From NCBI GenBank assembly GCA_046046245.1, contig JBJOKE010000011.1:1-64000 (forward strand): a stretch of 64,000 bases of DNA, given 5' to 3'. The notes under the pieces were generated by a model, which worked only from the letters and a program-made list of their open reading frames with translations, ran no database searches and was not told the DNA's origin. Of this stretch, positions 19,038 through 27,237 are shown piece by piece; positions within the stretch are counted from its first letter, which is position 1, and each line of letters begins with the position of its first letter. Both the position numbers and the translations under genes were made by a program. The stretch comes from UBA4615 sp046046245 (lineage in GTDB: Bacteria; Pseudomonadota; Gammaproteobacteria; Burkholderiales; Burkholderiaceae_E).

Positions 19038-19919
19038 TTGACGCAGGCCCTGCAGGCGCTGCAGGAGCGCCTCGGCTACCGATTCGGGTCCGCGGCCCTG
19101 CTGCGGCAGGCGCTGACCCACCGCAGCCACGGCGCGACCCACAACGAGCGCCTCGAGTTCCTCGGTGACAGCGTGCTCAACTGCGCGGTCGCGTCGCTGC
19201 TCTACCAGACCTTCGGCAAGCTCGACGAAGGCGATCTCTCGCGCGTGCGGGCCAACCTCGTCAAGCAGCAGGCGCTGTTCGAGATCGCGCAGCGGCTCGA
19301 ACTGTCGGGCTGCCTGCTGCTGGGCGAGGGCGAACAGAAGAGCGGAGGGTTCCGGCGGCCGTCGATCCTCGCGGACACGCTGGAGGCGGTCTTCGGCGCG
19401 ATCTTCCTCGACGGCGGCTTCGACGCCGCGCAGCTGGCGATCCACCGGCTCTACGAGCCCGTCCTGAGGAACGTCGATCCCAACACCCTCGGCAAGGACG
19501 CGAAGACGCTGCTGCAGGAGTGGCTGCAGAGCCGCAAGATCCCGCTGCCGGTCTACGCCGTCGTGGCGACCCACGGCGCCGCGCACAACCAGCTGTTCGA
19601 GGTCGAGTGCGCGGTCCCGAAGCTGTCGATCCAGGTGCTGGGCAGTGGCGGCAGCCGCCGCGCGGCCGAGCAGGCGGCCGCCAAGCTGGCCCTCGAGCAG
19701 GCCCAGGCGATCATGCCGGCGACCGTCCGCAAGCCCCGGCGCAGCGCCCGCGGCGCGGCGCAGGCCGCCGACGCGGCCGTCGTGCCGATCGTCGCGTCGG
19801 CGGAGCCTGCATTGCCCGCGCCGGCGATGGCCGCCGAGGCCGCCGTGTCCGCCGACGCGGCCGTGCCCGTGCCCGTGCCGGCCACCGAGCCGCCGCGTCG
19901 CCGCGCGCACGCAGCCTGA
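19038..19919 (+). CDS. rnc: Ribonuclease III
   Basis: A 293-residue double-strand RNA endonuclease for rRNA and mRNA processing. The signature NERLEFLGDSVLN carries the metal-binding acidic residues, with the second set in DTLEAVFGAIFLDGG. A dsRNA-binding domain covers about residues 155-225 and ends with RRAAEQAAAKLALEQ. About 60 further residues are an Ala/Val/Pro-rich tail not found in E. coli RNase III (226 residues). The start is TTG at 19038 with a GCGGAGG Shine-Dalgarno 7 bases before it. Only 4 bases separate it from era. Confidence 0.95.
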   Translation: MTQALQALQERLGYRFGSAALLRQALTHRSHGATHNERLEFLGDSVLNCAVASLLYQTFGKLDEGDLSRVRANLVKQQALFEIAQRLELSGCLLLGEGEQKSGGFRRPSILADTLEAVFGAIFLDGGFDAAQLAIHRLYEPVLRNVDPNTLGKDAKTLLQEWLQSRKIPLPVYAVVATHGAAHNQLFEVECAVPKLSIQVLGSGGSRRAAEQAAAKLALEQAQAIMPATVRKPRRSARGAAQAADAAVVPIVASAEPALPAPAMAAEAAVSADAAVPVPVPATEPPRRRAHAA

Positions 19920-19923
19920 CGCG

Positions 19924-20829
19924 ATGACCGATGTTCCCGGGGCGGCGGTCCCGCACCGCTGCGGCCACGTCGCCATCGTCGGCCGACCGAACGTCGGCAA
20001 GTCGACGCTCGTGAACCGGCTGGTCGGCGCCAAGCTCAGCATCACCTCGGCGAAGGCGCAGACCACGCGTCACCGGATCGTCGGCGTGGTCACGCGACCC
20101 GACGCGCAGTTCCTGCTGCTCGACACGCCGGGTTACCAGACGCGCAACCGCGGCGCGCTGAATCGGGTGCTGAACCGCACGGCCGCGCAGGCCGCGTTCG
20201 ATGCCGATGTCGTGGTGCTCGTCGCGGACGCGCACGGCTGGACCCCGGCCGACGACCAGGCGCTCGCGCTGGTACCGGCCGGCAAGCCGATCGTCGTCGC
20301 CTTGAACAAGATCGACGCCGTCGCCGACAAGGCGAGGCTGATGCCGCTCGCGCAGCGCCTGATGGCGAGGCCCGGAGTGGCCGCGATCGTGCCGATCAGC
20401 GCCCGCAACGGCCGCCAGGTCGACGCGCTGCTCGACGAGTGCGCGAAGCACCTGCCCGAGGGCGAGGCTCAGTTCGACGAGGACGCGTTCACCGACCGCA
20501 GCGAGCGTTTCCTCGCGGCCGAGGCGGTCCGCGAGAAGATGTTCCGGCTGCTCGGCGACGAGCTGCCCTACCAGAGCACCGTCGTCATCGAGAAGTACGA
20601 GGAGCTGCCCGGCCTGCGCCGGATCTTCGCGGCGATCGTCGTCGAGCGCGACGCGCAGAAGCCGATCGTGCTGGGCCAGGGCGGCGAACGGATCAAGCGG
20701 ATCGCGAGCGAGGCGCGGCAGGATCTCGAGCGCCTGCTCGACTGCAAGGTCTACCTCGAGGTCTGGGTGAAGGTGAAGGGCGGCTGGGCGGACGACGAGA
20801 ACCGCCTGCGCACCTATGGCTACGAGTGA
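19924..20829 (+). CDS. era: GTPase Era
   Basis: A 301-residue GTPase needed for 16S rRNA maturation and 30S assembly. The motifs are GRPNVGKST (G1), DTPGY (G3) and NKID (G4), with a C-terminal KH RNA-binding domain (about residues 205-290, GQGGERIKRIASEARQDLE). It follows rnc directly, as in most proteobacteria, and its last 14 bases overlap recO. Confidence 0.97.
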   Translation: MTDVPGAAVPHRCGHVAIVGRPNVGKSTLVNRLVGAKLSITSAKAQTTRHRIVGVVTRPDAQFLLLDTPGYQTRNRGALNRVLNRTAAQAAFDADVVVLVADAHGWTPADDQALALVPAGKPIVVALNKIDAVADKARLMPLAQRLMARPGVAAIVPISARNGRQVDALLDECAKHLPEGEAQFDEDAFTDRSERFLAAEAVREKMFRLLGDELPYQSTVVIEKYEELPGLRRIFAAIVVERDAQKPIVLGQGGERIKRIASEARQDLERLLDCKVYLEVWVKVKGGWADDENRLRTYGYE

Positions 20830-21625
20830 TCCCGAAGCGGTTCCGGGTCGGCCCGCGGACGGCCCGCCGATCGGCATGCGCCGCGGCGGCCTGCGTCCGT
20901 CCCGGCCGGTCGGTCGCGCGGCCGAGCGTGTGCAGGACGAGCCCGCGTTCGTGCTGCACACGATCCCCTGGCGCGAGACCAGCCTCGTCGTCGAGCTGCT
21001 GACCCGCGACCACGGACGGGTCGGCTGCATCGCCAAGGGCGCCAAGCGCACCGGATCGAAGCTGCGTGGCGTGCTGCTCGCGTTCCAGCCGCTGCACGCG
21101 AGCTTCACCGGCCGCCACGAGCTGCGGACGCTGACCTCGGCCGAATGGCTCGGCGGCCTGGCGTCGCCGCAGGGCGACGGGCTGCTGTGCGCCTTCTACC
21201 TGAACGAGCTGGTCGTGCGTCTGCTGCCGCGCGACGACCCGCATCCGGCGCTGTTCGACGGCTACGCGCAGGCGCTGGTGGCGCTCGGGCTGGGCGGGGC
21301 GATCGAGGCGACGCTGCGGCGCTTCGAATGGCTGCTGCTGCGCGAGATCGGCTATGCGCTCGACCTCTCGACCGACGCCGAGGACCGTCCGATCGATCCG
21401 CAGCGCCGCTACGCGCTGCTCCCGGGCCGCGGCTTCATCGCGGCCGACGCGGCCGAGGAGGGCGGCTACTCGGGCCGTACGCTGCGCGACATCGACGACG
21501 AGCGCTACGATTCCGCGACGACGCTCGCCGAGGCCAAGCGACTGACCCGCTCGCTGCTCGCGCGTCACCTCGACGGGCAGGTGCTCAAGACCCGCCAGAT
21601 CCTGCTCGACCTGCACAAGCTCTGA
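20816..21625 (+). CDS. recO: DNA repair protein RecO
   Basis: A 269-residue protein that loads RecA on SSB-coated gaps in the RecF pathway. After a variable N-terminus of about 40 residues comes the OB-fold domain (AFVLHTIPWRETSLVVELLT, GRVGCIAKGAKR), then the helical domain (RRFEWLLLREIGYALDL) and the family end LARHLDGQVLKTRQILLDL. The ATG at 20816 lies inside era; a later start is possible because the first 35 residues are not conserved in kind. Confidence 0.93.
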   Translation: MATSDPEAVPGRPADGPPIGMRRGGLRPSRPVGRAAERVQDEPAFVLHTIPWRETSLVVELLTRDHGRVGCIAKGAKRTGSKLRGVLLAFQPLHASFTGRHELRTLTSAEWLGGLASPQGDGLLCAFYLNELVVRLLPRDDPHPALFDGYAQALVALGLGGAIEATLRRFEWLLLREIGYALDLSTDAEDRPIDPQRRYALLPGRGFIAADAAEEGGYSGRTLRDIDDERYDSATTLAEAKRLTRSLLARHLDGQVLKTRQILLDLHKL

Positions 21626-21635
21626 CCCTCCGACC

Positions 21636-22391
21636 ATGATCGAACTCGGCGTCAACATCGACCACGTCGCCACCGTCCGCCAGGCGCGTCGCACCTACGA
21701 GCCCGACCCCGTCTGGGCCGCGGTCGAGGCCCACCTCGGCGGTGCCGACGGCATCACCGTCCACCTGCGCGAGGACCGGCGGCACATCCAGGACGACGAC
21801 GTCCGCCGGCTGCGCGAGCTCACCCACGTGAAGCTGAACCTGGAGATGGCCGCCACCGACGAGATGGTCGGCATCGCCTGCGCGCTGCGGCCCGAGATGG
21901 CGATGCTGGTCCCCGAGGGGCGCCACGAGATCACGACCGAGGGCGGTCTGGACGTGGCCGGCCAGCGGGCGCGGCTGCGCGAGGTGGTCGCGCGACTCGC
22001 CGACGCGGGCATCGTCGTCAGCGTGTTCATCGACGCCGAGCTCCCGCAGGTCGAGGCGGCCGCGGCGATCGGCGCCAAGGTCTGCGAGATCCACACCGGT
22101 CCGTACGCGCACGCGTTCTTCGCGAAGGGGCGCGACGCCGAGAGCGCGGCGGTGGTCGCCGAGCTCGAGCGGATCGCGCGCGCGGGAGACGCGATCCGCG
22201 CGGCCGGGATGCGCTTCAACGCAGGGCACGCGCTCAACTACGTGAACGTGCTGCCGGTGGCCGCGCTGCCCGGTATCCGCGAGCTGCACATCGGCCATGC
22301 GATCGTCTCGCGCGCGATGTTCGTCGGCATGCGCGAGGCGGTCCGCGAGATGAAGCGGCTGATCCGCGAGGGCGCCGCGCAACGCGGCTGA
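21636..22391 (+). CDS. pdxJ: Pyridoxine 5'-phosphate synthase
   Basis: A 251-residue TIM-barrel enzyme that closes the pyridoxine ring from 3-amino-2-oxopropyl phosphate and deoxyxylulose 5-phosphate, the last committed step of the DXP-dependent vitamin B6 route. NIDHVATVRQARRTYEPDP, VHLREDRRHIQDDDV and the C-terminal FNAGHALNY and HIGHAIVSRAMFVGM are the family blocks. It starts 10 bases after recO and is followed by acpS. Confidence 0.97.
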   Translation: MIELGVNIDHVATVRQARRTYEPDPVWAAVEAHLGGADGITVHLREDRRHIQDDDVRRLRELTHVKLNLEMAATDEMVGIACALRPEMAMLVPEGRHEITTEGGLDVAGQRARLREVVARLADAGIVVSVFIDAELPQVEAAAAIGAKVCEIHTGPYAHAFFAKGRDAESAAVVAELERIARAGDAIRAAGMRFNAGHALNYVNVLPVAALPGIRELHIGHAIVSRAMFVGMREAVREMKRLIREGAAQRG

Positions 22392-22408
22392 CGCGACGGA
22401 GACGGGGC

Positions 22409-22849
22409 GTGATCCACGGGATCGGCACCGACATCGTCCTGATCGCGCGTATCCGCGCGCGGGTCGAGCGCTGGGGCGACCGGTTGCCGCGGCGGGTGCT
22501 CGGTCCGGACGAGCTCAGCGAGTACCGTCGCCGGCACGACCGCGGTACGGCCGGACCCGAAAGCGCGGTGCGTTACCTGGCGAAGCGCTTCGCGGCCAAG
22601 GAGGCGTTCTCGAAGGCGATCGGTCTCGGGCTGCGCGCGCCGATGACGCTGCTGTCGCTGCAGGTGCTGAACGACGCGCAGGGCAGGCCGGTGGCGGTGC
22701 CGGGCAAGGCGCTCGCGTCGTGGCTGCGGGCGCGTGACCTCGTCGCGCACGTGTCGCTCTCGGACGAGGTCGACAGTGCGCTCGCCTTCGTGGTGATCGA
22801 GCGCGTCGCGCCGCCGCAGTCCGCACCCGGGGCGTCGTCGTCGGGCTAG
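22409..22849 (+). CDS. acpS: Holo-ACP synthase
   Basis: A 146-residue phosphopantetheinyl transferase that moves the 4'-phosphopantetheine arm from CoA to Ser37 of the ACP encoded near 12.1 kb. The N-terminal GIGTDIVLIARI and the magnesium-binding RFAAKEAFSKAIGLGL are diagnostic. The start is a GTG at 22409, 17 bases after pdxJ. A 15-residue Pro/Ser tail ends the protein. Confidence 0.95.
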   Translation: MIHGIGTDIVLIARIRARVERWGDRLPRRVLGPDELSEYRRRHDRGTAGPESAVRYLAKRFAAKEAFSKAIGLGLRAPMTLLSLQVLNDAQGRPVAVPGKALASWLRARDLVAHVSLSDEVDSALAFVVIERVAPPQSAPGASSSG

Positions 22850-22880
22850 GCCGGGCGCCGGGTCCGCCGGTCGGGCGGGC

Positions 22881-22886
22881 TAGAAT
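22881..22886 (+). promoter_or_regulatory. -10 element for uvrC, almost touching the start codon
   Basis: TAGAAT ends 7 bases before the uvrC GTG (22894). Transcription would then begin at or within a base or two of the start codon. No Shine-Dalgarno is seen between them. Confidence 0.5.
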
Positions 22887-22893
22887 TTCCGTC

Positions 22894-24927
22894 GTGCACA
22901 CCCCCGACACCGAATCCGCCGCACCTCCCGCCGACCGCCCGGGGTTCGACCTCAAGGCCTATCTCGGCGCGCTGCCGAACCGGCCCGGCGTCTACCGGAT
23001 GATCGCCGAGGACGGCGTGCTGCTCTACGTCGGCAAGGCGCGCGACCTGAAGAAGCGCGTCTCCTCGTACTTCCAGAAGACCGGCCACAGCCCGCGGATC
23101 GCGCACATGGTCTCCCGGATCGTGCGGATCGAGACGACGGTCACCGCGTCCGAGGCCGAGGCGCTGCTGCTCGAGAACAACCTGATCAAGACGCAGGCGC
23201 CGCGCTACAACATCCTGTTCCGCGACGACAAGTCCTACCCCTACCTGAAGTTCAGCGCGCACCGCTTCCCGCGGATCGCCTACTACCGGGGAGGCACCGA
23301 CCGGCGCAGCCAGTTCTTCGGACCGTTCCCGAGTGCGTGGGCGGTGAAGGAAAGCATCCAGGTGCTGCAGAAGGTCTTCCGGCTGCGTACCTGCGAGGAC
23401 TCGGTGTTCTCCAACCGCTCCCGTCCCTGCCTGCAGCACCAGATCGGTCGCTGCAGCGCGCCCTGCGTCGACGCGGTCACGCCCGCGGCCTACAGGGACG
23501 ACGTCGATGCCGCCGTCCGCTTCCTGCGCGGCGGCCAGCAGGAGGTGCTGCGCGACTTCGAGACCCGGATGCACGAGGCGGCGGCCGAGTTGCGCTTCGA
23601 GGATGCCGCGGTGCTGCGCAACCGGATGACCGCGCTGTCGCGGGTGCTGAGCCAGCAGTCGATGGAGACCGGCACCGACGTCGACGCCGACGTGATCGCC
23701 GTCGAGACCGGCGGCGGGCGCGTCTGCGTGAACCTCGCGATGGTCCGCGGCGGCCGTCACCTCGGTGACCGCGCGCACTTCCCGACCCGCGTCGACGCGC
23801 TCGACGAGCAGGTGCCGGGCGAGGTGCTCGAGGCGTTCCTGTCGCAGCACTACGCCGACGGCGAGGTGCCGCCCGTGATCGTCTGCGCGACCGAGCCGGC
23901 CTCGCCCGACGCGCTCGCGCTGCTGCAGGCGAGCGCCGGTCATCCGGTCACCCTTGTCCGGCAGCCGTCGGGGCCGCGCCGGCGCTGGCTCGAGCAGGCC
24001 ACGCAGAACGCGCGGATCGCGCTCGCGCGGGTGCTGGCCGAGGAGGGCTCGCAGAAGAGCCGCACGCGGGCACTCGCCGACGTGCTGGCGCTGGACGACG
24101 CGGACCTGGACGCGCTGCGCATCGAGTGCTTCGACATCAGCCACACCATGGGCGAGGCCACCCAGGCCTCGTGCGTCGTCTACCGCCAGCACGCGATGCA
24201 GCGTGGCGACTACCGTCGGTTCAACATCGAGGGCGTGACCGGCGGTGACGACTATGCCGCGATGCGCCAGGTGCTCGCGCGACGCTACGGCCGGATCGCT
24301 GCGGCGCTGGCGGCCGATGGCGCGGCTGAGGGGAACGGCTCCGCGGGCGATCGCACGGCGCAGGGCGCGCACGCTGCCGCGAGCCCCGCGACTGTGGCCG
24401 TCGTGAACGCCGACGACGCCGACGCCGACGCGTCGGCGGCTGCCGCGGCCGAGTCCGGCGAGGTGTCCTCCGTCGAGTCCGGGCTGCCGCAGATCGTGCT
24501 GATCGACGGCGGCAAGGGGCAGGTCGAGGTCGCGCGCCAGGTGTTCGAGACGCTCGGCCTCGACCCGTCGATCCTGGTCGGCGTCGCGAAGGGCGAGGAC
24601 CGCAAGGTCGGCCTCGAGACCCTGGTGTTCGCCGATGGCCGCGAGCCCCTGGTCCTCGGCCGCGACTCGCCGGCGCTGATGCTGATCGCGCAGATCCGCG
24701 ACGAGGCCCACCGCTTCGCGATCACGGGGATGCGTGCCCGCCGCGCGAAGGCGCGCAACACCTCGCGGCTCGAGGAGATCGACGGCGTCGGGCCGCGCAA
24801 GCGCCAGCGGTTGCTGGCGAGGTTCGGAGGCATGCGTGGCATCATGGCGGCCAGCGTCGACGACCTGGCCTCGGTGGAGGGCATCTCGCGGGCGCTGGCC
24901 GAGGACATCTACAAGCGCCTGCACTGA
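22894..24927 (+). CDS. uvrC: Excinuclease ABC subunit C
   Basis: A 677-residue subunit that makes both incisions in nucleotide excision repair. It has the GIY-YIG nuclease (about residues 28-110, RPGVYRM and LLYVGKARDLKKRV), a cysteine-rich region (CLQHQIGRCSAPC), a UVR motif (about 215-250), the RNase-H-like second nuclease (ECFDISHTMGEATQA and LIDGGKGQVEVARQ) and a C-terminal helix-hairpin-helix pair. Between about residues 473 and 529 an Ala/Asp-rich low-complexity stretch splits the second nuclease, which explains a length above the usual 610. GTG start. It overlaps pgsA by one base (TGATG). Confidence 0.96.
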   Translation: MHTPDTESAAPPADRPGFDLKAYLGALPNRPGVYRMIAEDGVLLYVGKARDLKKRVSSYFQKTGHSPRIAHMVSRIVRIETTVTASEAEALLLENNLIKTQAPRYNILFRDDKSYPYLKFSAHRFPRIAYYRGGTDRRSQFFGPFPSAWAVKESIQVLQKVFRLRTCEDSVFSNRSRPCLQHQIGRCSAPCVDAVTPAAYRDDVDAAVRFLRGGQQEVLRDFETRMHEAAAELRFEDAAVLRNRMTALSRVLSQQSMETGTDVDADVIAVETGGGRVCVNLAMVRGGRHLGDRAHFPTRVDALDEQVPGEVLEAFLSQHYADGEVPPVIVCATEPASPDALALLQASAGHPVTLVRQPSGPRRRWLEQATQNARIALARVLAEEGSQKSRTRALADVLALDDADLDALRIECFDISHTMGEATQASCVVYRQHAMQRGDYRRFNIEGVTGGDDYAAMRQVLARRYGRIAAALAADGAAEGNGSAGDRTAQGAHAAASPATVAVVNADDADADASAAAAAESGEVSSVESGLPQIVLIDGGKGQVEVARQVFETLGLDPSILVGVAKGEDRKVGLETLVFADGREPLVLGRDSPALMLIAQIRDEAHRFAITGMRARRAKARNTSRLEEIDGVGPRKRQRLLARFGGMRGIMAASVDDLASVEGISRALAEDIYKRLH

Positions 24928-25499
24928 TGAGGTGGAACCTCCCGACCGCTCTGACCTGGCTGCGGATGCTCGCGATCCCGCTGCTGGTGGCGGTCTACCT
25001 GTTGCCGACCGACGCGTTGTCGCCGCACGCGCGCAACGTGGCGGGCACCAGCCTGTTCGTCGCGGCCGCGGTCACCGACTGGTTCGATGGGTGGCTCGCC
25101 CGCCGGCTCGGCCAGACCTCTGCGTTCGGCGCCTTCCTCGACCCGGTCGCCGACAAGCTGCTCGTCTGCGCGGCCCTCGTGCTCCTGCTGGACCTGAACC
25201 GGGTGGACGCGCTGGTGGCGGTGGTGATCATCGGCCGCGAGATCGCGATCTCCGCGCTGCGCGAGTGGATGGCCGGGATGGGGGCGCGCACCAGCGTCGC
25301 CGTGCACACGATCGGCAAGCTGAAGACCGTCGCACAGCTGGTCGCGATCCCGATGCTGCTCTACCACGAGCCGCTGTTCGGGGTGGTGCCGGTCCGCGAG
25401 ATCGGCACCTGGCTCGTCTATGCCGCCGCAGTGCTCACGCTGTGGTCGATGTTCTACTATCTTCGGCAGGCGTGGCCGCACCTGCGCGACTCGACCTGA
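24927..25499 (+). CDS. pgsA: CDP-diacylglycerol-glycerol-3-phosphate 3-phosphatidyltransferase
   Basis: A 190-residue inner-membrane enzyme for phosphatidylglycerol-phosphate synthesis. The CDP-alcohol phosphotransferase motif D-G-x2-A-R-x8-G-x3-D-x3-D is present (DGWLARRLGQTSAFGAFLD), with about five membrane helices around it. uvrC-pgsA-tRNA-Gly-tRNA-Cys is the same order as in E. coli. The start overlaps the uvrC stop. Confidence 0.96.
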   Translation: MRWNLPTALTWLRMLAIPLLVAVYLLPTDALSPHARNVAGTSLFVAAAVTDWFDGWLARRLGQTSAFGAFLDPVADKLLVCAALVLLLDLNRVDALVAVVIIGREIAISALREWMAGMGARTSVAVHTIGKLKTVAQLVAIPMLLYHEPLFGVVPVREIGTWLVYAAAVLTLWSMFYYLRQAWPHLRDST

Positions 25500-25546
25500 G
25501 GCCCGCCGCGCGAGGCGATCCGGTCTGCCGGCGCCGGCCGAGGGCT

Positions 25547-25574
25547 TTGACAATCCGCGAAAGCGTGCTATGAT
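25547..25574 (+). promoter_or_regulatory. Strong sigma-70 promoter for the tRNA genes
   Basis: TTGACA (25547-25552), a 16-base spacer and TATGAT (25569-25574) preceded by TGC (extended -10). Start of transcription is expected near 25581, about 20 bases before tRNA-Gly. This is the best promoter match in the window. Confidence 0.85.
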
Positions 25575-25600
25575 TCCGCTTCTGTCGACAACGGCAGCAT

Positions 25601-25676
25601 GCGGGAATAGCTCAGTTGGTAGAGCGCAACCTTGCCAAGGTTGAGGTCGCGAGTTCGAGACTCGTTTCCCGCTCCA
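25601..25676 (+). tRNA. tRNA-Gly (GCC anticodon)
   Basis: A 76-base cloverleaf. The acceptor stem GCGGGAA pairs with TTCCCGC, the discriminator is T and CCA is encoded. The anticodon stem is CAACC/GGTTG with loop TTGCCAA, giving anticodon GCC at 25634-25636. The T arm reads GAGTTCGAGACTC. Equivalent of E. coli glyW by position. Confidence 0.97.
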
Positions 25677-25685
25677 GATTCTCGG

Positions 25686-25719
25686 AAGGGAAGCTCGCAT
25701 ACGGCTTCCCTTTTCATTT
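25686..25719 (+). terminator. Rho-independent terminator after tRNA-Gly
   Basis: A perfect 9-bp stem (AAGGGAAGC / GCTTCCCTT) with a 9-base loop, followed by TTTTCATTT. It stands between tRNA-Gly and tRNA-Cys, 51 bases before the latter, so tRNA-Cys needs read-through or its own promoter. Confidence 0.75.
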
Positions 25720-25763
25720 CCGGGTTCCACCGGTCGAACGCAAGGCGCGCGCGACCGGCTGAC

Positions 25764-25837
25764 GGCGCGATGGCAGAGTGGTCATGCAGCGGCCTGCAAA
25801 GCCGTGTACGTCGGTTCGATTCCGGCTCGCGCCTCCA
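25764..25837 (+). tRNA. tRNA-Cys (GCA anticodon)
   Basis: A 74-base cloverleaf. The acceptor stem GGCGCGA pairs with TCGCGCC, with discriminator T and encoded CCA. The anticodon stem is GCGGC/GCCGT (one G-T pair) with loop CTGCAAA, giving GCA. The T arm is CGGTTCGATTCCG. Equivalent of E. coli cysT. An inverted repeat CCGGTCG/CGACCGG (25730-25758) lies just upstream. Confidence 0.97.
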
Positions 25838-26386
25838 AACACCCGCCTGAGCAGGGCCCGTCGCCCCCGCGGTCCCGGGATCGCAGGTGGGAGCGACGTC
25901 TTGAGCGCCTCGCCCGCGTGACCCCCTGGCGCTTCCGGTAGCCCGACGAAGTCCTGCTGTTCGACGACACCTGCCGGATGGCGTTGACGGTCGCGCTGTC
26001 GTTCGCGCGGCCCGCTGCGAGGTCGACCCTCCCGGTGATGCACGTCCCGTCGGTCGTGGCGCCCGTGCTGCCGGTGCCTCCGGCGCCTCCGGCGCCGCAG
26101 GTCTGCGTCGACCGCACCAGACGCGCCCGGCCGGTTCCGGCCTGCCGCACGTTGCCGCGGCCGTCGACGATCGGGCCGGCGCCCGGGTCTGTCGGTCGAA
26201 CACCCGCGTGCGGGCCGCGACGCGCACCTCGCAGGAATCGTTGCCCGCATCCTTGATCACCGCCCCCCGTCGGCGTTGTCGTTCCACCGGACCCACGGCG
26301 AGTCCGCGGCCGGCGATCGGCGCGCCGTTCGGCGTACGCGGGGGCGTCGTCGCGGTACCCTTCGTCCCCGACTTCGAGGAGCCCTC
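25838..26386 (-). pseudogene. Gene-poor stretch with a possible decayed minus-strand reading frame
   Basis: 549 bases between tRNA-Cys and the OmpA-type gene with no intact gene. On the minus strand, protein-like sequence can be followed only by changing frame: KDAGNDSCEVRVAARTRVFD (near 26250-26190), then GAGPIVDGRGNVRQAGTGRA, QTCGAGGAGGTGSTGATTDG and AGRANDSATVNAIRQVSSNS. This looks like the end of a secreted or surface protein broken by frameshifts. No start, RBS or known domain is visible. Plain non-coding GC-rich DNA is the alternative. Confidence 0.3.
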
Positions 26387-27064
26387 ATGATCCAAAGGAC
26401 CCGTACCTCCATCGCATGCGTCGTGGTCGCCGCCGCCGCCGCCGGCTGCGCGTCGATGACCGAGGGGCAGCAGACCACCGCTGCAGGCGCCACGATGGGC
26501 GCGATCGGCGGCGCGGTGATCGGCAGCATGGTCCACGGCCCGCGCGGTGCTTGGACCGGCGCGGCGATCGGCGCGGCCGCGGGCGGCGGGGGCGGCTACC
26601 TCTGGTCGAAGAAGATGGAGGAGCAGAAGCGTGCGATGCAGCAGGCCACGCAGGGCACGGGTGTCGCGGTCACGCAGACCCCGGACAACCAGCTGAAGCT
26701 CGAGGTGCCCAGCGACGTGTCGTTCCGCGTCGGCCGCGCCGACATCGAGCCGAACTTCCGGCCGGTGCTCGACCGCTTCGCGCAGACCCTGATCGAGAAC
26801 CCGCAGGCCGCGGTGCGTATCGTCGGCCACACCGACAGCACCGGCAGCGACGCCATCAACGATCCGCTGTCGGTCAACCGGGCCGCCAGCGTCCGCAACT
26901 ACGTCGCCGACCGCGGCGTCGTGCCGCAGCGGATCGCGATCGACGGCCGCGGCTCGCGCGAGCCCGTGGCCGACAACGCGAGCGAGGCGGGCCGTGCGAG
27001 GAACCGGCGCGTCGAGATCTTCGTGGGCGAGCCCCAACAGGCGATGGCGCCGGCGCCCCGCTGA
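26387..27064 (+). CDS. OmpA-family lipoprotein with glycine zipper
   Basis: A 225-residue outer-membrane lipoprotein. A lipobox (VVVAAAAAGC, Cys at about residue 20) ends the signal peptide. A glycine-zipper segment follows (about residues 33-68, ATMGAIGGAVIGSM, AAIGAAAGGGGG). The C-terminal OmpA domain (about 100-215) binds peptidoglycan, with GHTDSTGSDAINDPLSVNRA and ARNRRVEIFV. This architecture is that of YiaD-type proteins. A GAGGA Shine-Dalgarno is 6 bases before the ATG. In-frame codons upstream would hide the signal peptide and are not used. Confidence 0.9.
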   Translation: MIQRTRTSIACVVVAAAAAGCASMTEGQQTTAAGATMGAIGGAVIGSMVHGPRGAWTGAAIGAAAGGGGGYLWSKKMEEQKRAMQQATQGTGVAVTQTPDNQLKLEVPSDVSFRVGRADIEPNFRPVLDRFAQTLIENPQAAVRIVGHTDSTGSDAINDPLSVNRAASVRNYVADRGVVPQRIAIDGRGSREPVADNASEAGRARNRRVEIFVGEPQQAMAPAPR

Positions 27065-27237
27065 TCGGGTCCGGGCCCTCGGGGCAGACGGGAACGCCGG
27101 CCCCTGCGACCTGTCGTGCGGGTGCGCCGACGGGCACCGATTCAAGGCAAGGCTTTCGTTGACGTCGCCCGGTCGCGCGGGAGACACTCCGCCGCCGGTC
27201 GCGCCTGCTCGCGGCCGACCCAAACAACGGAGGAGAC

